From positions 279,089 through 343,088 of the forward strand of contig JAAXHH010000141.1 of the NCBI GenBank assembly GCA_012270975.1: a DNA stretch of 64,000 nucleotides, written 5' to 3'. The DNA comes from Candidatus Latescibacterota bacterium (lineage in GTDB: Bacteria; JAAXHH01). The notes below the pieces were generated by a model. The model had not been told where the DNA came from. It ran no database searches and was given only the letters and a program-made list of their open reading frames with translations. Position numbers and translations under genes: made by a program. This document shows positions 1 to 8,745 of this stretch, one piece after another (position 1 is the stretch's first letter; each line of letters begins with the position of its first letter).

Positions 1-1046
1 TCGTTCGACTTGACCGCCGTGTCAATCACGAGCTGGGCCGCCAGGCCGTCCCGGAAGGTGGGTGGTTCGTCCCCACCCCGGCGGATGTTGCTTAAAAATG
101 ACGAGACTATGCTTTCGTCGACAGTCGGCTCAGGGCATTCGACTGAAGTGTACTCCGTCTCCGTGGACCGTTCCATGAGGCGGCGGTCACCCGTCATCTG
201 CCAGAAGTAGGAGGTCCGCTCGCAATCAACCCGGATGGAATGTTCCTGGTGCAACCTGCTGGCCCGGATCGACCCGCGGGCGCCGTTTTCAAACCGCAGC
301 AACAGCTGGCAGACGTCATCGTTTTCCACCACGCCGATCCGATCCGGGATCTCAAGAACACCTTCGCTATGCAGCCGGCGCAGTTCGCCGAAGTGTCCGT
401 CCGACATCAGCAGCGGCCGCCGCGGAACGTACACGGCCAGTTCCGCGTTCACTTGCGCAATCTCGCCAACGAGCCACCGCGCGGCATCGATCATGTACAC
501 CCCGAGATCGCCGAGAGCCCCGGTTCCCGCCTCGGCCCGCTTGAACCGCCAGGTCAGCGGAAAGAGGGGATCCCGGGCCCAGTCGAAGGACCAGTGGGCG
601 TCGAAGGTATGGATCTTTCCGGCCTTTCCCTCGCGCAACAGGCGAGAAAGGAGCCGAAGTGCCGGGAAGAGACGTATGCCCGATTGCACGCCTGTTTTCA
701 CGCAGCCCGTCTCCGCGGCGGCGCACATCTCCCTTGCCTGGGTCCCGTTCAGCGCCAGAGGCTTCTCGCAAAACACCGATTTCCCAGCCTTCAGGGCTGC
801 CACGGCGATTGGATGGTGCAGGTGATGAGGTGTGGTGATGCCGACGGCGTCGATGTCGTCGCGGTTCAACAGCTCGTTTACGTTCCGGCACACGTTCGGG
901 ACGTCATACCGTTCCGCCAGGGCACGTGCGCGTTCGATTCGGCGGCTGGCGACCGCGGTCAGGGTGGCTTCTTCCTGCCAGGCCTCCGCGTGGGAATAGG
1001 CGATGTGACCGGCGCCGATCATGCCAATGCGAACGATGTTCTTCAT
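1..1046 (-). CDS. Gfo/Idh/MocA family oxidoreductase, C-terminus cut by window edge
   Basis: Predicted NAD(P)-dependent oxidoreductase acting on a sugar, inositol or related polyol. The ATG at 1046 opens a Rossmann fold with the nucleotide-binding loop GMIGAGHIA (residues 8-16), followed by the EKP motif at residues 94-96 whose lysine is catalytic in this family. The frame stays open to base 1, where it reads TFRDGLAAQLVIDTAVKSNE, the usual near-terminal helix of the family, so only a short tail is missing. The M3 peptidase gene ends 23 bases upstream on the same strand. Substrate cannot be read from sequence. Confidence 0.9.
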   Translation of the reverse strand, partial: MKNIVRIGMIGAGHIAYSHAEAWQEEATLTAVASRRIERARALAERYDVPNVCRNVNELLNRDDIDAVGITTPHHLHHPIAVAALKAGKSVFCEKPLALNGTQAREMCAAAETGCVKTGVQSGIRLFPALRLLSRLLREGKAGKIHTFDAHWSFDWARDPLFPLTWRFKRAEAGTGALGDLGVYMIDAARWLVGEIAQVNAELAVYVPRRPLLMSDGHFGELRRLHSEGVLEIPDRIGVVENDDVCQLLLRFENGARGSIRASRLHQEHSIRVDCERTSYFWQMTGDRRLMERSTETEYTSVECPEPTVDESIVSSFLSNIRRGGDEPPTFRDGLAAQLVIDTAVKSN

Positions 1047-1068
1047 GTTTGAATTCCGACTGGAGCGA

Positions 1069-3201
1069 TCAGGATGTCGCCGTACCCGTGTCGGAACCAT
1101 CCTCCACACCCGGCTCCACCGGTCCGCTTAATCCACCCTGCCTTAGCAAGGCTTCCGTGGTTGGCTCCCTGCCGCGGAAATCCCGGAAGACATCCATGGG
1201 ATGCCGGCTGCCGCCGAGGGCGAGGACGGTATCACGGAACCGCCTGCCCAGGCGCCGCATCTCCCCTTCGTTCTCCAGCCCTGCTTCCTCGAAGGCGGAG
1301 AAGGCGTCCGCGCTGATCACTTCTGACCACTTGTAACTGTAGTATCCCGCGGCGTATCCACCGGCGAAAATGTGGGAGAACGAGCAGAAGAACCGGTCTT
1401 CTTCAAGCGCGGGCAGGATCAGCGTCTCCGCGTCGATCCGGCGCTGCACGTCCAGGATCGTATCCGTTCCCTCGGGGTCGAAATGCTCGTGCAGTTCCAT
1501 GTCGAGCAGGCCGAAGTTGACCTGCCTGAGCGTGTTGCTGCCCTCCCGGAAGGTCCGGGCGCCGAGCAGGCGGTCGATGATTTCGTCGGGAAGCGGCTCG
1601 TCCGTCTCGTAGTGACGCGCCAGGCCCTTCAGCGTCCCCCGGTCGTAACACCAGTTTTCCATGAACTGGCTGGCGATCTCCACCGCGTCCCATTCCACGT
1701 TGGATATGCCGGATGCCATGCCGTAGTCGATGGTGGTCAGCATGTGCTGGAGTGCGTGGCCGAACTCGTGGAACAGGGTCTCCACTTCGCGGAACGTCAT
1801 GAGCGAAGGCTTGCCGCCGACGGGTTTGCCTTGGTTGCAGATCATGTAGGCCACGGGCAGCCGGGCGGCCTGTCCCGCAGAAGCCATGACCGCGCTTCTG
1901 CCCACCAGCGTATCCATCCACGCGCCGCCCTGCTTCTCCGCGGGACGGCTGTACGGATCCAGGTAGAAGGCCGCCATGGGTTCGTCCCGGTCGTCGAACA
2001 CCCGGAAAAACTGGACGTCCTCGTGCCAGACGGGCACCTCGCCGGTCGCCTCTTCCAGGCGCACGCCGAAGAGCCGTTCCGTGAGTTCGAACAATCCGTT
2101 CAGCACGCGAGGCAGCGGGAAATAGGGTCTCAATTCTTCGTCCTTCAGGTCGTAACGCGCCTCGCGAAGCCGTTCCGCCCAGTAGGGGACGTCCCAGTGC
2201 TTGAATTCGTCATCCTCGTCGTCACCGTCCACTCCGGCCAGCGCCTTCAACGCTTCCATGTCCCGCTCTGCGGCGCCCCGGCCCGCCACGCGCAATTCGT
2301 CGAGCAGGCGCCGTACCGATCCCGCGTCCGGCGCCATCTTCCTGCTGAGACTCAACTCCGCGAAGGTAGCGAACCCGAGCAGTTCGCACTTTTCGATTCT
2401 CAGGGCGATGATCTCCCTGGCCACGTCCCGGTTGTCCCACTGGCCGGCCGATGCCTTGGAAATGAACGCGCGGTACATCTTCTCACGCAGGTCCCTGCGC
2501 TTGCTGTGCTGCATGAAGGGCATGAAGCTCGGATAGTCCAGCGTGAGGACCCAGGGCCCGTCCGCTGCCGTGGCCTGCTCGTGTCCCTCCTGCCGGGCCG
2601 TATCCGCGGCCAGTTCGAGCAGGGTTTCGGGTAGGCCTTCGGTCTCTTCGGCATCCGTGAGCGTTATCTTGAATGCTTTCGTGGCATCGAGGACGTTGTT
2701 GGAGAACTTCGTGCTCAACTCCGCCAGCCGCTGGCTGATCTCGTTGTAGCGATCTCGGTCCGCGTCGTCCAGGCCCACCCCGTTCAACTCGGCCTCGCGT
2801 ATGGCCGATTCCAGGATCCGCTGCTGGGCCGGGTCGAAACGACGCGCCTCGTCGCTGTCCCGCAAGGCGCAATAGGCCTGATACAGGGGTTTGCTCTGGC
2901 CGAGCCGATTGCTGAACTTGACCACTTCCGCGAGCAGGGGATCGTACACTTCCCGCAACTCGGGCGAGTTCTTCACTCCGTGCAGATGGGACACGATGCC
3001 CCATGTGCGGCCCAGGTCGTCTTCGATTCGCTCAAGCGGATCCATCAAAGCGTCCCAGGTGCGCGGCGTGGTGTCCTCGAGCCGGGACACGGCCGCTTCG
3101 CAGCCCTCGAGCAGGGCGCGGATACCAGGTTCGATGTGGTGGGTCTCTATCTGTTCGAAGTGGGGAAGATCGTCCCAGTTCAGCAGCGGGTTTTTATCCA
3201 T
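1069..3201 (-). CDS. M3 family zinc oligopeptidase (oligopeptidase A / Dcp-like)
   Basis: Cytoplasmic zinc endopeptidase of 710 residues, the usual length for the thimet oligopeptidase/oligopeptidase A family, which trims short peptides. The zinc motif HEFGH lies at residues 478-482 and the third ligand is probably E508 in NVEWDAVEIASQ. The N-terminal two thirds is helical and begins NPLLNWDDLPHFEQIETHHI, as in oligopeptidase A. No signal peptide is visible. It shares a divergent intergenic region (3202-3343) with the hydroxyacid oxidase; I saw no convincing promoter there. OpdA (prlC) and Dcp cannot be separated securely by eye. Confidence 0.93.
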   Translation of the reverse strand: MDKNPLLNWDDLPHFEQIETHHIEPGIRALLEGCEAAVSRLEDTTPRTWDALMDPLERIEDDLGRTWGIVSHLHGVKNSPELREVYDPLLAEVVKFSNRLGQSKPLYQAYCALRDSDEARRFDPAQQRILESAIREAELNGVGLDDADRDRYNEISQRLAELSTKFSNNVLDATKAFKITLTDAEETEGLPETLLELAADTARQEGHEQATAADGPWVLTLDYPSFMPFMQHSKRRDLREKMYRAFISKASAGQWDNRDVAREIIALRIEKCELLGFATFAELSLSRKMAPDAGSVRRLLDELRVAGRGAAERDMEALKALAGVDGDDEDDEFKHWDVPYWAERLREARYDLKDEELRPYFPLPRVLNGLFELTERLFGVRLEEATGEVPVWHEDVQFFRVFDDRDEPMAAFYLDPYSRPAEKQGGAWMDTLVGRSAVMASAGQAARLPVAYMICNQGKPVGGKPSLMTFREVETLFHEFGHALQHMLTTIDYGMASGISNVEWDAVEIASQFMENWCYDRGTLKGLARHYETDEPLPDEIIDRLLGARTFREGSNTLRQVNFGLLDMELHEHFDPEGTDTILDVQRRIDAETLILPALEEDRFFCSFSHIFAGGYAAGYYSYKWSEVISADAFSAFEEAGLENEGEMRRLGRRFRDTVLALGGSRHPMDVFRDFRGREPTTEALLRQGGLSGPVEPGVEDGSDTGTATS

Positions 3202-3343
3202 TCTGATCGCCTTGCCTTTTTGTTGCGTACGTTTATCTTGGGGTACGACCGGCGCCGGTACACGGGCGCGACAACCGTAGCAAATTACGAAGTACCCGGG
3301 CCTAAATCAACCTATCATTTCTTTCCGTACCGGAACGAAATGC

Positions 3344-4510
3344 ATGACTGAAAAGCGATTCAAACGGCGGCTGCAACGGTACCCCGCGGTAAGCGACCTG
3401 CGAAGGCTGACGCGCAAAAGGCTGCCGCACATCGCCTGGGAGTACCTTGACTGCGGCACGGGGGATGAGCGCGCGGTGGCCAGGAACCTGGAACGCATGG
3501 CGGAGGTCACGCTCGCCCCTGTTTTCATGAGGGGCGAACTGAAACCCGACCTGACCACGACCCTGTTCGGCCGGACCTACAGCGTGCCATTCGGCATGGC
3601 GCCGGTGGGACTCACCGGACTCATGTGGCCCCGGGCCGAGTTCATCCTGGCCGCCTCGGCCGCGAAATACGGCTTTCCCTATTGCCTGAGCACAGTAGCT
3701 ACCCGATCCCCAGAGGAGATCGGCCCAGTCGTCGGGGACATGGGCTGGTTTCAGCTCTATCCGCCCCGGCGGCGGGAAGTACGTGACGATTTGCTGAAAC
3801 GCGCGATGGACGCAGGATTCCATACGCTCGCGGTGACGGCGGACGTACCCATGGGTAGCCGCAGGGAACGGACCAGCCGCGCCGGCCTGGAGACGCCTCC
3901 GCGTATCACGGCCGGGTTCGTGTACGAAGCGCTGGTTCATCCCACCTGGACGATACAGACCCTGCTCGCCGGTCTGCCCAGGCTCCGGGCCATTGAAAAG
4001 TATGCCGATTCGAAGCAGATGGGCGAGGTGGCGAGTTACGTCGGCCAGGAACTGGGCGGTACGCTCGACTGGGACTATATCCGTGAGGTTCGCGATCTCT
4101 GGGACGGACCGGTAATCGTGAAGGGTATCATGCACCCCGATGACGCGGAGCGGGCGATAGCGGTCGGTGTGGACGGTATCCAGGTATCGAACCACGGCGC
4201 GCGACAGTTCGACGGCACCCTCGCCGCCATCGACGCGCTGCCACCCATCGTCCGCCAGGTCAATGGACGGGCCCGCGTCCTGTTCGACAGCGGGGTGCGC
4301 ACCGGACTGGACATCATCCGGGCCCTCTCGCTGGGCGCCGATTTCGTGCTGCTGGGAAGAGCCTTCATGTACGCTGTGGGTGCCTTCGGAAAGACGGGCG
4401 GTGATCACGCCTTCGAAATTCTCAAGGCCGACCTCGAAGTCAACATGGTCAACCTGGGATGTGCCTCGGTGGACGAAATCCCCGCTCCGGTCCGGCCGGA
4501 ATCCGCATAG
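3344..4510 (+). CDS. FMN-dependent alpha-hydroxyacid oxidase/dehydrogenase (LldD-like)
   Basis: Flavoenzyme of 388 residues that oxidises an L-2-hydroxyacid such as lactate or glycolate. The TIM-barrel signatures are present: VPFGMAPVGLTGL early in the barrel, the segment VIVKGIMHPDDA, then the catalytic region SNHGARQFDG with the base histidine at 284 and the substrate arginine at 287. The usual family version is SNHGGRQ, so Gly to Ala is a mild variant. The final phosphate-binding segment is DSGVRTGLDIIRALSLGAD. Reads away from the M3 peptidase and converges on the MFS gene. The ribosome site before the ATG is weak. Exact substrate unknown. Confidence 0.92.
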   Translation: MTEKRFKRRLQRYPAVSDLRRLTRKRLPHIAWEYLDCGTGDERAVARNLERMAEVTLAPVFMRGELKPDLTTTLFGRTYSVPFGMAPVGLTGLMWPRAEFILAASAAKYGFPYCLSTVATRSPEEIGPVVGDMGWFQLYPPRRREVRDDLLKRAMDAGFHTLAVTADVPMGSRRERTSRAGLETPPRITAGFVYEALVHPTWTIQTLLAGLPRLRAIEKYADSKQMGEVASYVGQELGGTLDWDYIREVRDLWDGPVIVKGIMHPDDAERAIAVGVDGIQVSNHGARQFDGTLAAIDALPPIVRQVNGRARVLFDSGVRTGLDIIRALSLGADFVLLGRAFMYAVGAFGKTGGDHAFEILKADLEVNMVNLGCASVDEIPAPVRPESA

Positions 4511-4521
4511 CAGACCGGCCG

Positions 4522-4573
4522 CACTCACCCCGCCGCCTCCTTCTCAACTCACCACACTCACCCCGCCGCCTCC
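4522..4573. repeat. 19-bp direct repeat at the end of the MFS gene
   Basis: CACTCACCCCGCCGCCTCC occurs at 4522-4540 and again, identical, at 4555-4573. The right copy contains the last codons and stop of the minus-strand MFS gene (stop at 4558-4560); the left copy lies in the 47-base gap before the convergent hydroxyacid oxidase. Period 33 bp. Confidence 0.85.
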
Positions 4574-5811
4574 GCGTGCGGTACCCGCCCTGTTCTCCTT
4601 GCATATATCAAGCTGCAGAACCCCAGGCCGACGGAGCATACCGTTCCGATTACCGCCAGCAGCAGCATGCCGCCCGATTCGAAGAGGAATCCCGTCACCA
4701 GGCTGGCCGAACTCGCCGACAGCGCGATGAACATCTCGTTGACGCCCTGCACGCGGCCCCGTTCCAAAGGCGCGAGCGCGTTGGAAAGCAGGGAAGAGCC
4801 AGCGATGAAGCAGAAGTTCCACCCCAGGCCGAGGAGGAAGAGGGCGATCGTCAGGGGGATGAACCGGGGCGAAACCGGCGTGATCACACAGGATACGACG
4901 AGTATAAGTACGCCCCACTTCACGATGGCGTGCTGACCCCACCGCATGATCAGCCGCCCGGTGATGCCGGAAACGCCGAACATGCCGATGGCGTGGGCCA
5001 TGATGACCCATGAGATCAGCCACGTGCCATGGTCGTGGTGGCTCATGTGCAGGGGCGTGATCACCATGAGCAGCGTCATGACGAACTGGCCGATCACCAT
5101 GGCCGCGATCCCGTACCGGACGTGCACGTTGCGGAGGATCTCCCGCACGGGACGCGCGGTCGACTCGTCGATCTCCGATTCGGTGGAGGGTTTGATCCGC
5201 CGGGCGAGATCGAGCGGGTCGGGACGGACCAGGAAGAGGGTAAGCAGGATCGCCGCCAGGCTCAGGCCCACGCCGACGACGAAGGGGCCCGACATGGGAG
5301 GATAACCATACTGCGCGATCCAGATCCCCGCTGGCGCCACCATCATGGCGCCGCCGATGGCGCTGATGGTGCCGGCGGAAACGATTCTGCCGATGATGCG
5401 CGCCCGTTCGGCTTCGGGATAGATTTCCGCGCCGATGAACCGCGCCTGCTCACTGGAGCTGCGCGCCATGCCGGCAAAAAATGACGCGACGCAGAATCCC
5501 GCGAAAGAATGGACAGCCACGCTGAGGAAACTGGTCGCGGCGGCGATCAGGGACGAGAGGTATCCGGCCGTAAGCCCGGCCCGGCGGCCCAGGCGGTCCA
5601 TGATCCAGCCGAAAGGGAAGGCGCTGATCGAGCGCGCGAGAAAGGCGATGGTCATGGGCACGCCCGTCATGCGCTCGCTGTCGGACAACTGCGCCGCCAG
5701 GATGGGCACGACGGTGAAGGCCGCGACCTGGGTGGCGCCGAAGAGAGCCTGGGTAACGAAGAGGGTGTGGGTGATCCGGCTGCGGACCGACTGAAGCTGT
5801 TCCGGTTCCAT
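4558..5811 (-). CDS. MFS transporter
   Basis: Inner-membrane major facilitator of 417 residues with about twelve hydrophobic segments. The loop between helices 2 and 3 carries MDRLGRRAGL, a good match to the MFS signature. The N-terminal half holds FFAGMARSSSEQARFIGAEI, and the C-terminal half begins near residue 225. The ATG at 5811 has a clear GGGAG ribosome site upstream. Substrate is not evident; the drug-efflux-like layout suggests export of a small molecule, but neighbours do not settle this. Confidence 0.9.
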   Translation of the reverse strand: MEPEQLQSVRSRITHTLFVTQALFGATQVAAFTVVPILAAQLSDSERMTGVPMTIAFLARSISAFPFGWIMDRLGRRAGLTAGYLSSLIAAATSFLSVAVHSFAGFCVASFFAGMARSSSEQARFIGAEIYPEAERARIIGRIVSAGTISAIGGAMMVAPAGIWIAQYGYPPMSGPFVVGVGLSLAAILLTLFLVRPDPLDLARRIKPSTESEIDESTARPVREILRNVHVRYGIAAMVIGQFVMTLLMVITPLHMSHHDHGTWLISWVIMAHAIGMFGVSGITGRLIMRWGQHAIVKWGVLILVVSCVITPVSPRFIPLTIALFLLGLGWNFCFIAGSSLLSNALAPLERGRVQGVNEMFIALSASSASLVTGFLFESGGMLLLAVIGTVCSVGLGFCSLIYARRTGRVPHAEAAG

Positions 5812-5867
5812 TATGCTCCCGCGGCCCGTTACTCATGCCGTTCTGCCGCTGGTAACTCCTCTCTCGA

Positions 5868-6956
5868 TCAAATGACTTCCAGCTGATCCCGGTCCGGCAG
5901 CGCGGGGAAGGGCGCGCTCGGCAGGGTCTGGTACCAGAAAGCTACCGAAGCGACATCGTCCTGGAGCGCCTGGTACGGGCCGCCCTGGGTAAAGCCGAGC
6001 AGTTGCCGCCAGCCCAACGCCTGGATGGTTACCCTGAGGTCCTCCTCGAACCGCACCGGATCCGACACGTGCCACCGGTACATGCCGAACCGCTGCTGGG
6101 ACTTGTACATGCCGTCGGGGCGGATGACCTGGGGCATGCCTGCGTACGGGGTGGTGTACTCCACGTACCGACCGTCGATATCGAAGTTGTACGAACCGCA
6201 GAAGTAGTCCTCGACACCCGTCCCGCAGATCGTCGGAAACTCGTCGTCCCCGTCGATGTAGAACTTGATCTCACCCTCGCCCCACCATCCGTTGCTGTTG
6301 GATCCCCACGCCATGTAGGTGCCGACGTAGTGGCCGTGCCCCTTCACACCGTCCAGTATGGTGAACACCTCTTTGTAGGGAACGGGGTTCGTCCGCCGGA
6401 AGCTCGCGTGGAAGTAGCCGATGTCGTCGGGGACCTCGGTCAGCGTGTAGTCGATCTGGTAGTATACGCGCATCTTCTCGTCGGCGATGTTCTCCAGCGT
6501 GATGCGGCAACGCTTGCGAAAGGGCATCTCCCAGTAGCAGTTGAACGCACTGGCCGGGTTCACGCACACGGCCAGCGAGGACACGTGGGCGTATTCACTC
6601 CACCCGCAGGCGAAGAAATCGCCCATGGGACATTCCACGGAGGGATACTCCTCGTCATCCCAGTAAATGCGCAGGATGGCGAAGCGCCAGTGGCCGGTAG
6701 GCGTCAGCCAGATATGCTGAATGGCCCCGGACCCTTCGATATCGGCCATCGTCAGCGTTTCTCCCGCTTCGATGTCGAAAGAAGGGGAGATCTTCCAGCC
6801 CTGCCCCAGGTGCCGCGCGTTATGGGCTCCGGTGCCCTCCGTGGCCATGCCGCCCCGGCCCTTTCCGCCGTCCGTGTTTTCCGGCGAGATGGACCGCGTC
6901 TTGGCGCGCGACAGGCGAGACAGGTTTCCCATATCCATGCCCAGTCCGTTGAACAT
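5868..6956 (-). CDS. DUF2961 (GH172-like) protein
   Basis: A 362-residue DUF2961 protein. Members include difructose-anhydride synthases/hydrolases and GH172 alpha-D-fructofuranosidase/arabinofuranosidases with a double jelly-roll fold. Recognisable blocks are MFNGLGMDMGNLSRL at the start, IEGSGAIQHIWLTP, YPSVECPMGDFFACGW and GTGVEDYFCGSYNFD. The start at 6956 is chosen because GAGGAG sits just upstream and the domain begins there; a longer frame to 7007 lacks support. No signal peptide is seen, so a cytoplasmic enzyme for oligosaccharides is plausible; the substrate is inference. Confidence 0.88.
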   Translation of the reverse strand: MFNGLGMDMGNLSRLSRAKTRSISPENTDGGKGRGGMATEGTGAHNARHLGQGWKISPSFDIEAGETLTMADIEGSGAIQHIWLTPTGHWRFAILRIYWDDEEYPSVECPMGDFFACGWSEYAHVSSLAVCVNPASAFNCYWEMPFRKRCRITLENIADEKMRVYYQIDYTLTEVPDDIGYFHASFRRTNPVPYKEVFTILDGVKGHGHYVGTYMAWGSNSNGWWGEGEIKFYIDGDDEFPTICGTGVEDYFCGSYNFDIDGRYVEYTTPYAGMPQVIRPDGMYKSQQRFGMYRWHVSDPVRFEEDLRVTIQALGWRQLLGFTQGGPYQALQDDVASVAFWYQTLPSAPFPALPDRDQLEVI

Positions 6957-6983
6957 ATGCGCATCTCCTCGTGATAACTTTTC

Positions 6984-7013
6984 TTGATAAGGTGATCTCG
7001 GCTTCACTATAAT
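6984..7013 (+). promoter_or_regulatory. sigma-70-type promoter for the DsbA-like gene
   Basis: TTGATA (6984-6989), an 18-base spacer and a perfect TATAAT (7008-7013), about 68 bases upstream of the ATG at 7081. It lies in the divergent region between the DUF2961 and DsbA-like genes. Confidence 0.6.
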
Positions 7014-7080
7014 ACGTTCCGCGATGGCACGCGCACAGGTCTTTTTGGACGTTCACAACCGGCGGATGCGACGGTAGATC

Positions 7081-7704
7081 ATGCAACGCGACGTACTCTA
7101 CTACATCGCCGATCCCATGTGTTCCTGGTGCTGGGGATTCAGCCCGGTGCTGGAGGCGGTTTCCGGCGTGCTTCCGGAAGAAATCCCCATCCGCTACGTC
7201 ATGGGCGGCCTGGCCCGGGATTCGGACGATCCCATGCCGGAGGACACCCGGACCTACGTGCAGTCCCAATGGCGGCTGGTCGCCGAAAGGACGGGCGCGG
7301 AGTTCAACTGGGATTTCTGGAAGGACTGCGAGCCCAGGAGATCGACCTACCCGGCCTGCCGGGCGGTCATCGCCGCCGGGATGCAGCGGCCGGACGGCAT
7401 CGGTGCGATGTTTCACGCGATCCAGCGGGCATATTATCTTGACGCCCGCAACCCATCGGACGCTGAAACACTCGTGCAGCTTGCCGGGGAAGTAGGTCTG
7501 AACACACAGCGCTTTTCTGAAGACCTCGTTACGGCCCGCACCGACGAACTGCTCCACGAGGACTTCGCGCTTCGCCGGTCCCTCCATGCCGACAAGTTCC
7601 CCACGATGATCCTGGAACACGACGACAACCAGTTCTGGCTGGCCTACGGGTATGAAGAAGAAGATCTGGTGGTGGACTTGCTGACTTCGGCGCTGCTTTC
7701 CTGA
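7081..7704 (+). CDS. DsbA-family (FrnE-like) thioredoxin-fold protein
   Basis: A 207-residue member of the DsbA/FrnE branch of the thioredoxin superfamily. The redox motif C-S-W-C is in MCSWCWGFSPVLEAV near residue 14. The long helical insertion (residues about 65-160) and the late HADKFPTMIL block (cis-proline loop) follow the FrnE-type order. There is no signal peptide, so it is probably cytoplasmic. FrnE-like proteins act as disulfide isomerases in stress resistance or in polyketide pathways; the role here is not shown by its neighbours. A good promoter lies at 6984-7013. Confidence 0.85.
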   Translation: MQRDVLYYIADPMCSWCWGFSPVLEAVSGVLPEEIPIRYVMGGLARDSDDPMPEDTRTYVQSQWRLVAERTGAEFNWDFWKDCEPRRSTYPACRAVIAAGMQRPDGIGAMFHAIQRAYYLDARNPSDAETLVQLAGEVGLNTQRFSEDLVTARTDELLHEDFALRRSLHADKFPTMILEHDDNQFWLAYGYEEEDLVVDLLTSALLS

Positions 7705-7793
7705 ATATGTTCCGGCTTAGGCCTGTGACGAAAGCACGCGACGCAAGCCCGCGGCGAAGGCCGACGCCGGACCAACGCTCGGGCCGTCGAACG

Positions 7794-8714
7794 CTACATC
7801 CCCTCGACCCTGGGATCGATCCACATATACACGAAATCCACCACGATGTTGGCGCAGACCACCATCGCGGCCGAGAAGAGCACGACGCCCATGATCATGG
7901 GCACGTCGAGATTGAAGACCGACTGCAGGGCCAGGACGCCCAGGCCGGGGAGGGCGAAGACGTTCTCGGTAAACACCACGCCGCCCATGAGGGCGGCCAT
8001 GTCGAGGCCGAGGACGGTGATTACAGGAATGACGGCGTTCCGCAGTCCGTGCTTGAACAGCACAATATACTCGGGGATCCCCTTCGCACGGGCTACACGC
8101 ACGTAATCGGCGTTCAGCACCTCCGCCATGTTCGTATGGACCAGCCGTGCGTAGTAGCCCGTAATCACGAGGGCGAGGGTCGCCGCCGGCAGGATGATGT
8201 GGGTCCAGCCCGCCCATCCGCCCACCGGAAACAGGCCGGTCCGGTAGGCCAGGTAGTACTGAAGCATGCGGGCCAGCCAGAAGACGGGCAAGGAAATGGC
8301 GACCAGGGACACGATCAGCACCGTCCGGTCAATGGCCCGGCCGCGGTATTTCGCCGTGAGAACGCCCAGCGGGACGCTCATCAGCATCCACAGGCAAACC
8401 GCCGTCAGTGCCAGGGAAAGCGTTACCGGAAACCTCGCCAGTAGGGCGTCGAGCACGCGTTCTCCCGTCACCAGTGACGTGCCGAGGTCTCCACGCAGCA
8501 GGTTGCCGATGTAGCGCCCGTACTGCACGGCCAGGGGATCGTCGAATCCCATTTCCTGGCGGATTCTTTCAATCGTTTCCGCATCCGCGTTCGCGCCGGC
8601 GTAGACCCTGACCGGATCGGCCGGTACCGCGTGTACGATCAGGAAGGTGACGACCGTAGTGCCCCACAGTATGACGGCCGCCCAGCCCAAGCGGCGCAGG
8701 ACCCTGTTCAACAT
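7794..8714 (-). CDS. Oligopeptide-type ABC importer permease (DppB family)
   Basis: Inner-membrane permease of 306 residues with about six transmembrane helices. It opens MLNRVLRRLGWAAVILWGTT and continues HAVPADPVRVYAG, typical of DppB/OppB. The cytoplasmic EAA-type loop (YVRVARAKGIPEYIVLFKHG, residues about 195-214) contacts the ATPase. It follows the binding-protein gene by 31 bases and ends the minus-strand cluster. No ATPase gene accompanies this set; the nearest are at 20410-22414. Confidence 0.92.
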   Translation of the reverse strand: MLNRVLRRLGWAAVILWGTTVVTFLIVHAVPADPVRVYAGANADAETIERIRQEMGFDDPLAVQYGRYIGNLLRGDLGTSLVTGERVLDALLARFPVTLSLALTAVCLWMLMSVPLGVLTAKYRGRAIDRTVLIVSLVAISLPVFWLARMLQYYLAYRTGLFPVGGWAGWTHIILPAATLALVITGYYARLVHTNMAEVLNADYVRVARAKGIPEYIVLFKHGLRNAVIPVITVLGLDMAALMGGVVFTENVFALPGLGVLALQSVFNLDVPMIMGVVLFSAAMVVCANIVVDFVYMWIDPRVEGM

Positions 8715-8745
8715 GGTGGTTTTCCGTAATGATTCAGGTCGTGTT